Shown piece after piece: positions 56,145 to 64,000 of a stretch of 64,000 nucleotides of DNA. The position numbers and the translations under genes are program-made. A model generated the notes under the pieces. The model made no database searches, was not told the origin of the DNA, and saw only the letters and a list, made by a program, of their open reading frames with translations. The stretch is from Macrothele yani (lineage: Eukaryota > Arthropoda > Arachnida > Araneae > Macrothelidae): positions 16,903,921-16,967,920 of the forward strand of contig CM077005.1 of the NCBI GenBank assembly GCA_039090855.1, read 5' to 3'. Every line of letters begins with the position of its first letter. The first letter of the stretch is position 1.

Positions 56145-56673
56145 CTGCGATCAACTGGATGGGCTGGTTGCCAGAACTACAGTTTGAAGTTGGGGTGTTT
56201 GGAAATGTTGCCAGATTTTAGAAGAGAGATCCAAATAAATGGGATTTGGTGAGGGTCTCTGAATTGCAGTTTTTGGTGAACAAAATTTCAATGCTCTCTT
56301 AGAAACGCAGAGATGCCTTGTTGATGAATGGGGCAACTTTTTGGTTTCTTTCCAAATGGGAACTGCAGAGGTGTCTTCAAGGGTTAGTGCAGATAAAGCT
56401 GTCTTTGGGAGACCATTGGAAACATCTTTTTTGTGTTCACAAAAAGATGAACACAGCTGTCTTTGGAAGAACACAAAAAAGATGTTTCCAATGGTCTTCC
56501 AAAGACAGCTTTATCTGCACTAACCCTTGAAGAAACCTCTGCAGTTCCCATTTGGAAAGAAACCAAAAAAGTTGCCCCATTCATCAACAAGGCATCTCTG
56601 CGTTTCTAAGAGAGCATTGAAATTTTGTTCACCAAAAACTGCAATTCAGAGACCCCTCACCAAATCCCATTTA

Positions 56674-58090
56674 CACTGGCGTAAAGTGAAAAAATAACAC
56701 CAAGAATGAGACGTCTGATACCAACGAAATTTATACAGCATATTAATGGAATACAAAGGATAACGAGATCAAAACATTATGGCAAAATACAGCTGTATTT
56801 GCTGGTAAACTGAAAAATAACATTTCCATGTAACATGGTTAGTACGAGGTTGAACCGCCATGAACTGCGTCACACTGTGCAATTCTGGCATGGAGTCTGT
56901 CGTACAGATGTTAGATGTAAGTTTGGGGTATTGAGTTCCAAGCATCCTCAACCTGGACGCATAAAGTGGGGATGGTCGTGGCTGGCCGTGGAGACCGGAT
57001 AAGTCGTTGTCCCATAAAATCTCACACATGCTCAATGGGGGACAAATCTGGTGAACGTGCAGGCCATGGAAGTTGTCTCACACCCTAAATTGCATGTTGC
57101 ATTGCACGTGCCATGTGTGGGCATGCGTTATCTTGCTGGAAAACACCACGATGGACCGACCTTACAAATGGCACAACAACGGGCTGAATGATGTTGTTGA
57201 TGTAGGAGGTGCTGTTTAACGTACCCGGTACAAACACTAGTTGTGTACGGGAGTGATAGCTGATCGCTCCCCACACCAAGAGACCAGGTGTAGGCCCTGT
57301 GTGTTGCTGGCGAATGCAAGAAGGGTGGAGACGCTTCCCTGTGTGTCTGCGAACACGCATACGGCCATCGGAGGCTCCCAAGCAGAATCTGCTTTCATCA
57401 CTGAACATGACAGATCGCCATTGCATTCTCCAGTGCAGACTTTGGCGACACCACCTGAGCCATTCCTGACGGTGGGCTGGAGTCAGAGGTACACATGCCA
57501 GAGGCACACGTGCACATAGTCCTGCATCCAGTAGACGGTTGCGGATTGTTTGCACAGTCACCTCAGGTGCAACGGCAGCTCGGATTTGAGCAGCAGTGGA
57601 TGCTCTGCTTGACAACGCCACTCTTCTTATGCGTTGATCGATCTGCTCATCAGTCCGTCTGTGACTCCCGGTTCCACGTCTCCTCGTGTGGTAATGTTCC
57701 TCGGACCATCTACGCCACCATCGTACCACCACCGATACTTCCTGTCCAATTCTCTCCGCAATACGACCACCCGGCCTCGCGGAGTAGACGACCTCGCTCA
57801 AAGTCTGATAACTGCTGAAATCGTACACGTCTTCCATGTCTAGGCATTGCAGCTTCTTCAGGGCCTTCGCACGCGTCCGTACGCCGACGACTGATTACAT
57901 TCACTTCGCTGCACTCCTTAAATACCACCGACGATAATTTGCATATTACGCCGTGCTGTGACGTAAGCGCTCACCGGTTGGTCCCGAAAGTAACATCACA
58001 CCTACGTAAACTCGGCCCCATTAACATATGTAAATTTCATGATTATCCGCCAATTCCTTCTTGGTGTTCTTTTTTCACTTTCCGCCAGTG
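56674..58090 (-). mobile_element. Tc1-like transposon inside the fold-back element
   Basis: Ends CACTGGCGTAAAGTGAAAAA and its complement near 58053-58090, with TA at 56672-56673 and 58091-58092; 1417 bp. The left fold-back arm preserves the uninterrupted site CCCATTTATTTGGATC (complement), so the insertion point and TA duplication are certain. Confidence 0.96.
56839..57847 (-). pseudogene. Tc1-type transposase, one frameshift and few stops
   Basis: The start at 57847 gives MPRHGRRVRFQQLSDFERGR. A frameshift at about codon 30 leads into IAERIGQEVSVVVRWWRRWS, then QIRAAVAPEVTVQTIRNRLL (second HTH). The first Asp is in SVMFSDESRFCLGASDGRMR, the second in GVFQQDNACPHMARAMQHAI followed by a stop (57085-57087). 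The Glu is in SPDLSPIEHV, and the next codon, Trp in the family, is TGA (57022-57024). It ends VHGGSTSY. All three catalytic residues remain. This is the most complete Tc1 coding region in the window. Confidence 0.93.
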
Positions 58091-58182
58091 TATTTGGATC
58101 TCTGTTCTAAAATCTGGCAAGATTTCCAACACCCCAACTTCAAATTGTAGTTCTGGCAACCAGCCCATCCAGTTGATCACGC

Positions 58183-58210
58183 GTGATCAAGGTCGTAGGA
58201 CGACCGAAAG
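58183..58210 (+). ncRNA. Hammerhead-like motif, right arm copy
   Basis: GTGATCAA, then a perfect 6-bp stem GGTCGT-AGG-ACGACC, then GAAAGC. Stem II plus GAAA match the hammerhead layout; CUGAUGA is replaced by GTGATCA. An 18-bp perfect palindrome TTGATCACGCGTGATCAA (58173-58190) overlaps its 5' side. Not proven to cleave. Confidence 0.35.
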
Positions 58211-58327
58211 CTACCGCTAAACGAACCTTTTACCATACGTGACTCTGTGTGTTTCGCTCGTTTTATATGTTTATGTGTTATTGTCGCGTGAAGCCTGAGT
58301 TTTAAAACATTTCTCCACCACACATTT

Positions 58328-58390
58328 TTCTACTTTTTCATTATTCAAAATTCTTCTTCTAGAAGAATTTTGAATAATGGAAAAGTAGAA
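58328..58390. repeat. ~30-bp inverted repeat with 3-nt loop
   Basis: 58328-58357 and 58361-58390 pair with one mismatch; the inner 19 bp (CATTATTCAAAATTCTTCT) are perfect. It lies just beyond the fold-back element. Confidence 0.85.
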
Positions 58391-58568
58391 TTACCAGCTT
58401 ACCTTTTCATATAAAGCATTTATAGGATTCTAAAAATCACTTGGAACAGTCCTTTCTTGGTAGGATACTCTTCATTATAAGATTATACTCTTGATCATGA
58501 AGAGCATTTTGATCTCATTCTTTCTTCTTTAAGTAATGCACAGCTTTTAAGCTAAGGGTGTAAAGATA

Positions 58569-59775
58569 CACCAATGAGCCCTTTCATAATGGCCACCCCC
58601 AGCCTTGATAAATGAGCACGCCTGGAGATCGAACGGTGGCCCAGGTGAAGTTCACAGAGCAGTATATCTACAATCCAAGGACCGGCTTTCGGTTAGTAGA
58701 GTGTTTGGAGTCAGAATGGGAAAAGCTACGATTTATTGTGAGTTTGATAAAGGACAAATTGTGATGGCATGGTGCTTTGGAACTACGATCTTGGAAATGG
58801 CGCAGCTTGTGAGTTGTTAACGTGCTGCTGTAGTGAGTACGTATCAAAAGTGGTGCACAGATGGCCAAAGGATGAACTGTCGTCCAGCCGTGTGTCGTCT
58901 TGATGCCAGAGGGGAGCAGAGACTGTCACACATTGTTCACATTGCCACAGTGTGACAAATCACCCACAGCTACAACAGTGGTGATCAGGGCAATGTGTCA
59001 CAGCACACAGTTAATCGCAGCCTTCTGTGCGTTGACCTGTGTTGCTGAAGACCCAGCCGGGTCCCCATGCTCACTGCACGTCATCCCCAACAACACATGA
59101 AGTGGGCCCAAGATCATCGAGATTGGACTGTGAATGACTGGAAGAAAGTGGCCTGGTCTGACGAATCAAGATACCTGGTGCATCACGTAGATGCCCGAGT
59201 GTGTATATGACAATTACCAATGGAGGCTATGGCACCTGGATACACTGTTGGGCGGAAACAGGCCTCGGCGGCGGTGTAATGTTGTGGGTGATGTTTTCTT
59301 GAGACACTTTACGTCCCATTATCCCAATAGCATAATCCCTGACAGCTGGCAGGTATCTGAACATGGTTGCACACCAAGTTGACCCATTCATGGCAACTGT
59401 GTTTGCTGCTGGTAATGGCCAGTACAAACAGGATAATGCGCCATGCTACACAGCCAGAATTGTCAAGAAGTGCTTCGAGGAACATGCTGGTGACTTTCTG
59501 TTAATGCCCTGGCCTCCAAAGTCATCTGACATGAACCCAATCGAACATTAATTTTGTGATTCGACTTGGAAAAGCGGGTTCTTGCTAAATCACCACACAC
59601 CCTGCAATGTACAGGAACTGGAGGGCCTCCTGTTGACATTATCGTACCAGATACCCCAGGATACCTATCACCACCTCATTGAATCAATGTCTCACTGTGT
59701 GGCCGCTGTTTTGTGGGCTAAAGGGAGTCTTACAGCTTATTAGGCAAGCAGTCATAATGTAATGGCTGATCGGTG
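58569..59775 (+). mobile_element. Tc1-like transposon, degraded
   Basis: Ends CACCAATGAGCCCTTTCATA and the complement of 59745-59775 match imperfectly; TA at 58567-58568 and 59776-59777; 1207 bp. The TIR divergence marks it as one of the older copies. Confidence 0.85.
58716..59742 (+). pseudogene. Tc1-type transposase, many frameshifts
   Basis: MGKATIYCEFDKGQIVMAWC and a stop, then RAAVVSTYQKWCTDGQRMNC (HTH), both in the first frame. The first Asp is in WTVNDWKKVAWSDESRYLVH. After frame changes the second Asp is in NGQYKQDNAPCYTARIVKKC and the Glu in SSDMNPIEH. Stops and shifts are frequent in between, so the copy is long dead. Confidence 0.87.
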
Positions 59776-59779
59776 TATA

Positions 59780-59970
59780 TCACATTTTGGTCTGAATCTC
59801 TTGATCTAATTATTCAATTTAGAAATCCCTTTTGCCTCTCATATCTTTCACTATGAAAAACTGTTTTGTATAAAACTTGTTAATTTTGGTAATGCCCTTT
59901 TCAGCTGCTAGTGAGAGTAAGTAGCTATTTCTTTTCATGAATGTTTTATCGATTATAGAAATCTATAAAA
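59780..59970 (+). repeat. Fragment of the ~150-bp satellite element
   Basis: GAATGTTTTATCGATTATAG and AGCTGCTAGTGAGAGTAAGTAGC correspond to 33585-33655 of the third satellite copy, near its terminus. The terminus itself (CAAAAGACGTGCGCATTACA...) appears at 62040, so the region between was inserted later. Confidence 0.65.
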
Positions 59971-60190
59971 CGTTTTGAATCATAAAGATCATATTTATTA
60001 AAATACTAGTAAAAACACTAAAATGGACCATGGTTTCAGTGCTAGGACTCGGGTCAGCAATCAAATCATGTACGTTGTTCCATTCTTGATCAGTTTTTGA
60101 AATTCTCATCATAGGGCTGTGGTCTTGTTCCGCATTCTTTTGGCTGGATTCTGTTGAATTTTCAGAAGATTTTAATTGGTCATTTGTGAA

Positions 60191-61475
60191 GGGCATCCTG
60201 AAATTAATGCCTCATCCCTCATAAGATTTTTATTTGTTGTAGCAAAAATTTGAAACTTGGTGGCAAAATACTTGGACATATTGTTAATAATGCTAGCCTA
60301 TTCAAAGTATTGTCCATCACTTTCTAACATTTCCGCCATCTTTGAACCCATTGGTAAAATCCATTTTGGAAAAATTCCTGAGGCTGCCCTTTCACCCATG
60401 TGTTAACAGCCAGTTTAACGTCTGTCACATCATTGAAACGGTCCCCACAAAGGGTGTTTTTCAAAGGGGAAAACAGGAAAAAGTCTGAGGGAGCCAAATC
60501 AGGACTGTAGGGAGGTTGGGGAATCACTCTCCACCCCATTTTGGTAATAGCCTGTGAAGTCTCCATTGAGGTGTGGGGAAGTGTGTTATCATGGTGTGAA
60601 ACAACATTATGAAGTGGACTGTCACATCTTTTCCTTCTGATAGCTTCCTTTAGCTTTTTCAACGTCTGCACATATTGACCACTGTTTATTGTTGCACTCA
60701 ATTCAAGGAAATCAGTCAAAATGATACCATGTTTGTCCCAGAAAATTGTCACCATCACTTTCCCTGTCGAACAAGTTGTTTTCACCTTTTTCTGTCGAGG
60801 TGAAGATGTGAGGTGTCATTCCATTGATGCATGTTTCGTTTCTGGGTCATGAAATAACACCCAGGTTTCATCCCCCATCACAACATCAGAGTAAAACACC
60901 TCAATCTCCCCCTCATAACAGTCCAAGAGGTTCCAGCACATGTCCACCCTTTGCTCACATTGTTCACAAGTTAGATTTCTTGGGATCCACTTTGAACAAA
61001 TTTTTCTGTAACACAAATCCCTAATTAATGTTTCCATAGCACTATGACCACAATGCATCATGCAACTCCTGGATGGTGACATGATGATCAGCTGTGATGA
61101 GGTCTTTCACTCGTTGCCTGTTGGTACCTGTCACTCCAATTGCGGGTCTTCCACTCCACTGTTCATATAACACTGAACTTTCTCCCTCTTGAAACCTCTT
61201 AATCCATCTTCAGTTATTACTGATATCAATTGTGGCAGCCCCATATACCACCAGGAATCTTCTGTGGATTTCTGGAGCCTCACATCCTTCTTTTTCCAGG
61301 AATTCAATTACAGCTTGCTGCTTTCCTCTGTCATTCATGGTCTTCATTTCTGATTCTGAAAAAAATTTGTTTCCACATTGGTAACATATCATAGTACATG
61401 TCAGTGCAGTTTCATTAAAATCACTTCAAAATTTCAAAAGTTATTAAGGAAGAGGCATTACTTTCAGGATGCCCC
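60191..61475 (-). mobile_element. Mariner transposon (SETMAR/irritans-like)
   Basis: GGGCATCCTGAAATTAATGC (60191 on) and the complement of 61450-61475 are the TIRs. Outer bases and the TA duplication are not clean. About 1.28 kb with one transposase on the minus strand. It is inserted in the Penelope-like piece. Confidence 0.85.
60324..61347 (-). pseudogene. Mariner transposase with few lesions
   Basis: The start at 61347 gives MKTMNDRGKQQAVIEFLEKE, with a stop after TIDISNN, then RWIKRFQEGESSVLYEQWSG and TIQELHDALWS (HTH region). A frame change leads to CYRKICSKWIPRNLTCEQCE. The first Asp is in VVMGDETWVLFHDPETKHAS; a stop follows shortly. MVTIFWDKHGIILTDFLELS is next, the second Asp is in NVVSHHDNTLPHTSMETSQA, and the third in YSPDLAPSDFFLFSPLKNTL, exactly 34 residues later (D34D). 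All catalytic residues are intact. Confidence 0.92.
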
Positions 61476-61519
61476 TTGTATTTGGGGAAAATGATGTGAG
61501 AAAATCATCTCATATTTTG

Positions 61520-61738
61520 TTAATTTTTGATGGATGGGTCCTTGTTGCAAGCTTGATAATTGGTTGAAATTTCAATAGATTCACAGATAAGAGTTCGTTT
61601 CCAACCTTTGTAATGTGAAATGACTTTTGCTTCTTCCCAAATGGGTGTAAACCATTCATCAATAACTGTTTTAACTATATCTTTAATTTTGTGTGAATAT
61701 TTAAATAACGAGAGCCCTAGCGGCTGAAACGAAACCAT
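61520..61738 (-). pseudogene. GIY-YIG-like C-terminal tail of a Penelope-like element
   Basis: Reads VIDEWFTPIWEEAKVISHYK then GWKRTLICESIEISTNYQAC and NKDPSIKN. The W..AKVI...WKR..I.ESIEI...N.D order matches the end of PLE endonuclease domains and parallels the 14.3-kb relic. The N-terminal GIY and YIG motifs are not present, so identification is moderate. Confidence 0.5.
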
Positions 61739-62034
61739 GGTACATTTTCAATTTCCTTTACTGGCATTTTAATAAATATAATCTTTATGATTCAAAAACA
61801 ATCTATGCATAATGAAATGCCATTAGCAATTCTGCTCCAATTTGTTATATAATGTAGAAATCTAGTTGAATTTTTCTGTAATCAATTCATTTCATTTAAT
61901 AACCCTGCTCACATTACATATTTTAAATTATGTGTAGTTTTGTTTCACAGGTGGTGTAAGTGTATTATCCTTCCTTTGCTGAATTTTTAGATTTTCTAAA
62001 AATCTGCTTTGAAATATTTTTTCTTACCAGAAAA

Positions 62035-62085
62035 TTTTCAAAAGACGTGCGCATTACAACCAAAAATTCAGTGTCAACTTTCTTG
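62035..62085 (+). repeat. Satellite-element terminus
   Basis: TTTCAAAAGACGTGCGCATT...AAAAATTCAGTGTCAACTTTC corresponds to the terminus at 33722-33770 and 19822-19866, then diverges. It shows the repeat ending against a different flank, supporting a defined end. Confidence 0.6.
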
Positions 62086-62907
62086 TTTTTCTTTAAGCAG
62101 TCTACCAGCACTGCAACCAACGAAATTTTTTATTGTTGTCTAAAAGTGGTTCATCTTTACGTCTGTAACTATTGCAAGAGCACAAATAAAAATGACAACC
62201 TAAAACATTATCACGAGTTAATTATTTAGATAATTGTACTATATTATTCTATTATACAATAATTATATGAAAGCATCCAGTACCAAATAACATCATCACT
62301 TACAACATGTATAACAATAATGTTTGAGCAATAACATAATGTTGCTCGAAAGAAAAGAATATTCAATATCACGTAATAAATATGGTTAAACATATTACGG
62401 CAACCATTATATGATTGTTTGTAACTATTGTAATTTCATTTTTTTTGTTCTGTAAAAAAGCTTCTGACTGAGTAATAGGATACTTCTGTGGAAGGGCTTG
62501 AATAATTATGGTAGAACTAGGAATTTGCTTAAAAGTGAGAAAGCTAAGTATGCTGGCAGTAGAGCAGGTATACAAGTGAATGATGATTTATCAAAATGGT
62601 TTTCTATCAGTGTCAACTTTCTTGTCAACTTTCGTGTTTTTCTTTAAGCAGTCTACCAGCACTGCAACCAACGAAAATTTTTATTGTTGTCTAAAAGTGG
62701 TTCATCTTTACGTCTGTAACTATTGCAATTTCATCTTTTTGTTCTGTAAAAAAGCTTCTGACTGAGTAATAGGGTACTTCTGTGGAAGGGCTTGAATAAT
62801 TATGGTAGAACTAGGAATTTGCTTAAAAGTGAGAAAGCTAAGTATGCTGGCAGTAGAGCAGGTATACAAGTGAATGATGATTTATCAAAATGGTTTTCTA
62901 TCAGTGG
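62071..62907 (+). repeat. Tandem duplication of a ~300-bp unit with a ~230-bp insertion in the first copy
   Basis: TCTTTAAGCAGTCTACCAGC...CATCTTTACGTCTGTAACTA occurs at 62090-62175 and 62640-62725, and AAAGCTTCTGACTGAGTAAT...GGTTTTCTATCAGTG at 62458-62610 and 62752-62907. In the first copy about 230 bp sit between direct repeats of TGTAACTATTG (near 62165-62175 and 62420-62430). Confidence 0.85.
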
Positions 62908-63089
62908 CGTATATTCAAGGCTAGCTGTGAAGCCCAGAGAATGCACAAATAAAAGTCAATTAAAATACACAAATAAAAGACAATTATTAACTGTATTAAG
63001 ATCTATCGATGCTTCACTGTAAAAAACACACGTGCAAATTCGCTTCTTTTGTCTAAGAGAATCAGTCTGGTGAGCGGAGACCAACGGGG

Positions 63090-63765
63090 CTTCTCCTATC
63101 GAAGGGATGGTGTCATCCTAATGTAACCAGCTCTACTACAGCCTTCGCTGTTCTGATTCAAAGACTGTCCAAGAGATTGCCTGCTAGCATTTCCATGACA
63201 ACACTAATGAGCGGCTGAAAGGGAATGGGGCATTGCTTTGAACGACGATTCGCTCAGAAAAGAGAAGACTTTATTTTAGACTACCTAAGTCATCGCATGT
63301 TCCGACCGAAAATAGCACATGTCTCGCAAGAATTGTTTCAGTTTGTATGAAGTGTCAATGAATTAAAATCGATGATATTATATCTTAAATTTGTGGCTTT
63401 GTTGGATTTGAACTGTTTTGATAAATGTTGTGAAAGCTTTTCTGAACATCTACTGCCAGAACTTAAAGAACTCTATGCTTCAAATTTTGATACAACTCAA
63501 CTAAAAATTATCTGAAGGTGTTTTATTCCCTTGACGAATACAAAAAGAAACCAGTAAAAGACACTACTTGTTACATAAAGTTGAATAAATTGGACATAGT
63601 GTTTAGTGAGGTGTACAAATTAGCAGACCTAATACTGTATTAAAGTTTCCATCAAGAACTGCAACTGCTGAAAGAAGTTTTTCTGTACATTAAAAAGAAT
63701 CAAATCTTAGAGCAACACAAGGACATGAACATTCGAGCAACTTGGCTGTTTTGTCAATAGAAAAA
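63090..63765 (+). pseudogene. hAT-type transposase relic (C-terminal dimerisation block)
   Basis: Scattered frames give LKFVALLDLNCFDKCCESFS and HLLPELKELYASNFDTTQLK, followed near 63640 by LKFPSRTATAERSFSVH, a stop, then KESNLRATQGHEHSSNLAVL and SIEKK. The last block is the conserved hAT C-terminus (P....AERSFS.LKRIK..LRSTM...RL..L.LLSIE), which mediates dimerisation. ZMYM1-like host proteins derived from hATs share it. Many stops and shifts show an old relic. The catalytic core is not recognisable. Confidence 0.75.
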
Positions 63766-64000
63766 AAAAACATTCTTTTTAAATATGAAAATGTACACGG
63801 AAGAAACTTTTCACGAAAACGTAACACTCAAGTTCACACATAAGGAAAGAAGAATGGAATTCATTTAAAAATAAAGTATTCAGAAGAAGAATAGAGTTCC
63901 TGTACAAACAAGTGTTCAAATCTTAATCCTCACAATTACTTGGTATCATGTTAGCAATAGTATGTACCCAAAATTTGGAAAAAAAGTTACTTCTATTGCT
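63766..64000. other. Non-coding end of window
   Basis: AT-rich with no gene seen. Confidence 0.5.

Larger units (their letters stand above)
56054..58303. mobile_element. Large fold-back element with 15-bp TSD, right arm split by a Tc1
   Basis: From 56054 to about 56430 the sequence is repeated in reverse complement from about 56460 to 56671 and then, after a Tc1 insertion, from 58092 to 58273. The centre is near 56445. The direct repeat AAACATTTCTCCACC (56039-56053 and about 58304-58318) looks like a 15-bp target duplication. There is no coding content of its own. Both arms carry a hammerhead-like motif, suggesting relationship to Penelope-like terminal repeats. Confidence 0.85.
59971..61790 (-). 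mobile_element. Penelope-like element piece with inverted terminal repeats, split by a mariner
   Basis: 59971-60050 and about 61715-61790 are inverted copies (TTGAATCATAAAGAT, ATATTTATTAAAAT, CCATGGTTTC shared). Between them, outside the mariner, is a GIY-YIG-like tail on the minus strand. An inverted extra terminal repeat is a known arrangement in Penelope-like elements. The plus-strand arm contains AGCC-CTAGC-GGCT-GAAAC, another hammerhead-like stem. Confidence 0.55.

Overview
This is a repeat-dense stretch of animal nuclear DNA, and I could not support a single intact host gene in it. It contains no operons, rRNA, CRISPR or bacterial-style gene packing. Instead there are at least nine Tc1-like elements or fragments, four mariner-type elements, twelve copies of one tRNA-derived SINE plus two further tRNA-derived SINE families, Penelope-like (PLE), RTE/L1-like, Helitron and hAT relics, long microsatellites and several long palindromes. 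The mixture (Tc1, SETMAR-type mariner, a D39D-type mariner, PLE, Helitron) fits an invertebrate. An arthropod, possibly a chelicerate, is my best guess, but no host gene confirms it.

Layout. 1-9.0 kb: a Tc1 element (993-2213), a fold-back element (2222-2824), a Tc1 C-terminal relic near 5 kb and one unidentified coding-like fragment (6748-7238, minus). 9.0-13.8 kb: a nested SINE cluster, dispersed repeat R1, a (TG)n tract and a D39D-type mariner split by a SINE. 14.3-14.8 kb: the 3' end of a PLE with GIY-YIG-like coding. 15.5-19.9 kb: a long palindrome of ~150-bp units in ~450-bp higher-order repeats, carrying CTCF-like motifs. 21.2-30.7 kb: three Tc1-like elements, four SINEs, a 0.9-kb GA-rich minisatellite, an RTE tail and a nearly complete mariner. 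30.9-33.8 kb: a third copy of the ~150-bp satellite, split by a TIR-like element that itself holds an RTE fragment. 33.8-36.1 kb: repeat R2 in two copies, one split by a Tc1 element. 37.5-40.6 kb: a ~118-bp tandem repeat and a ~1.17-kb element with 231-bp inverted termini around a reverse-transcriptase-like frame. 41-47.4 kb: a possible solo LTR, a second R1 copy split by two different SINEs, a second TIR-like element split by a mariner, and a ~450-bp palindrome. 48-53.4 kb: TG-rich DNA, a Helitron remnant, a SINE and an L1/RTE-like RT fragment. 54-59.8 kb: three Tc1-like elements, one of them inserted in a large fold-back element, and a pogo-like MITE. 59.8-64 kb: a satellite fragment, a PLE split by a SETMAR-type mariner, a tandem duplication and a hAT transposase relic.

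The sequence acts mainly as an archive of insertion events. Target-site duplications, inverted-arm 'empty sites' and paralogous repeats let several insertions be ordered. Nearly all transposases are dead, and several have lost a catalytic Asp or Glu. Hammerhead-like motifs recur beside the PLE-type pieces. The most unusual structures are the 15.5-19.9 kb palindrome with CTCF-like motifs, the 39-kb RT-like element with long inverted termini, and the 56-58 kb fold-back.
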